From: Salegentibacter sp. 24
GTDB lineage: Bacteria; Bacteroidota; Bacteroidia; Flavobacteriales; Flavobacteriaceae
Assembly: GCF_004362395.1 (NCBI RefSeq)
Contig: NZ_SNWE01000009.1
Coordinates: forward strand, 86,340 to 150,339
Direction: 5' to 3'
DNA length: 64,000 bases
Part shown: positions 63,909 to 64,000 of the stretch, in pieces
How the letters are laid out: each line of letters begins with the position of its first letter
Position numbering within the stretch: the first letter of the stretch is position 1
Notes under the pieces: model-generated
Databases searched by the model: none
Seen by the model: only the letters and a program-made list of their open reading frames with translations
What the model was told of the DNA's origin: nothing
Position numbers and translations under genes: made by a program

Positions 63909-64000
63909 GTGTGCCGTGCATGGCGTATAACTCGACGGTGAAAGTCCGTTATGAGGGTTTATAGCTACCTATCATTAGCTAAGAGCAAGGGTGTCCACCG
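63909..64000 (+). mobile_element. Group II intron, 5' end (truncated by window edge)
   Basis: The sequence opens with GTGTGCCGTGCATGGC, matching the GUGYG intron 5' consensus. It then has the conserved blocks of domain I in order: the GGTGAAAGTCC segment (about 63937-63947), the TAGC...GCTAAGAGC pairing and CAAGGGTGTCCACCG just at the window end. I know these blocks from bacterial introns that sit behind terminators (class C-like). The reverse transcriptase-maturase gene would start several hundred bases beyond the window. Only ~92 bases are present, so class and completeness are inferred. Confidence 0.82.

Overview
The window looks like a chromosomal segment of a marine-type member of the Flavobacteriaceae (Bacteroidota; the protein set is of the Gramella/Salegentibacter/Zunongwangia kind). 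The evidence is: AT-rich DNA by eye, starts without Shine-Dalgarno sequences, the flavobacterial promoter element TAnnTTTG ahead of many genes, an OmpA protein with thrombospondin type 3 repeats, and a Bacteroidota-type lipoprotein and cell-wall gene set. No plasmid, phage or CRISPR array is seen. The only clear mobile element is the 5' end of a group II intron at the right edge.

Layout. 1-2.8 kb: end of a PfkB sugar kinase, an amidophosphoribosyltransferase, then a tandem pair of nearly identical small transcription units (candidate sRNAs) before sodA. 3.5-13.3 kb: AddA-like helicase-nuclease, kbl, an OmpA/TSP3 porin-like protein, AddB-like nuclease and an alpha/beta hydrolase. 13.3-31 kb: mainly housekeeping genes (tRNA-Ala, a MATE pump, enoyl-CoA hydratase, queD, lpxH, recJ, ade, rsmI, tdk-alr, mscL, asd, a prolyl oligopeptidase) with small hypothetical proteins between them.

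30.8-40 kb: a seven-gene leftward cluster that reads as one murein recovery pathway: FucP/NagP-type MFS transporter, GH20 hexosaminidase, MurQ etherase, GHL10/DigH-like glycosidase lipoprotein, sodium:solute symporter, Ala-Glu epimerase, and a YkfC-like NlpC/P60 lipoprotein. Glycan strands and stem peptides would be cut outside the cytoplasmic membrane, imported, and converted to GlcNAc-6-P and L-Ala-L-Glu. A MurNAc kinase is not in the cluster.

40.3-54.7 kb: lepA, yebC, two divergent cation/proton antiporters that both end in TrkA-N domains (one broken by a frameshift in a run of nine A), an MBL-fold hydrolase, S8, M1 and S41 peptidases, rnpA, an ElaA-like acetyltransferase and rpiB. 54.7-55.8 kb: an AT-rich, nearly gene-free stretch with a perfect DnaA box and several near matches, a candidate replication origin. 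55.8-64 kb: rnr, a GIN-domain protein, a LysE transporter, tRNA-Cys, folB, a ZIP transporter, glnS and a three-gene YtxH/holin-like membrane-stress operon whose terminator is immediately followed by the group II intron.

No entirely new defence or mobile system is visible. The least explained items are the duplicated sRNA unit, the murein recovery cluster with its missing kinase, the antiporter frameshift and the putative origin.
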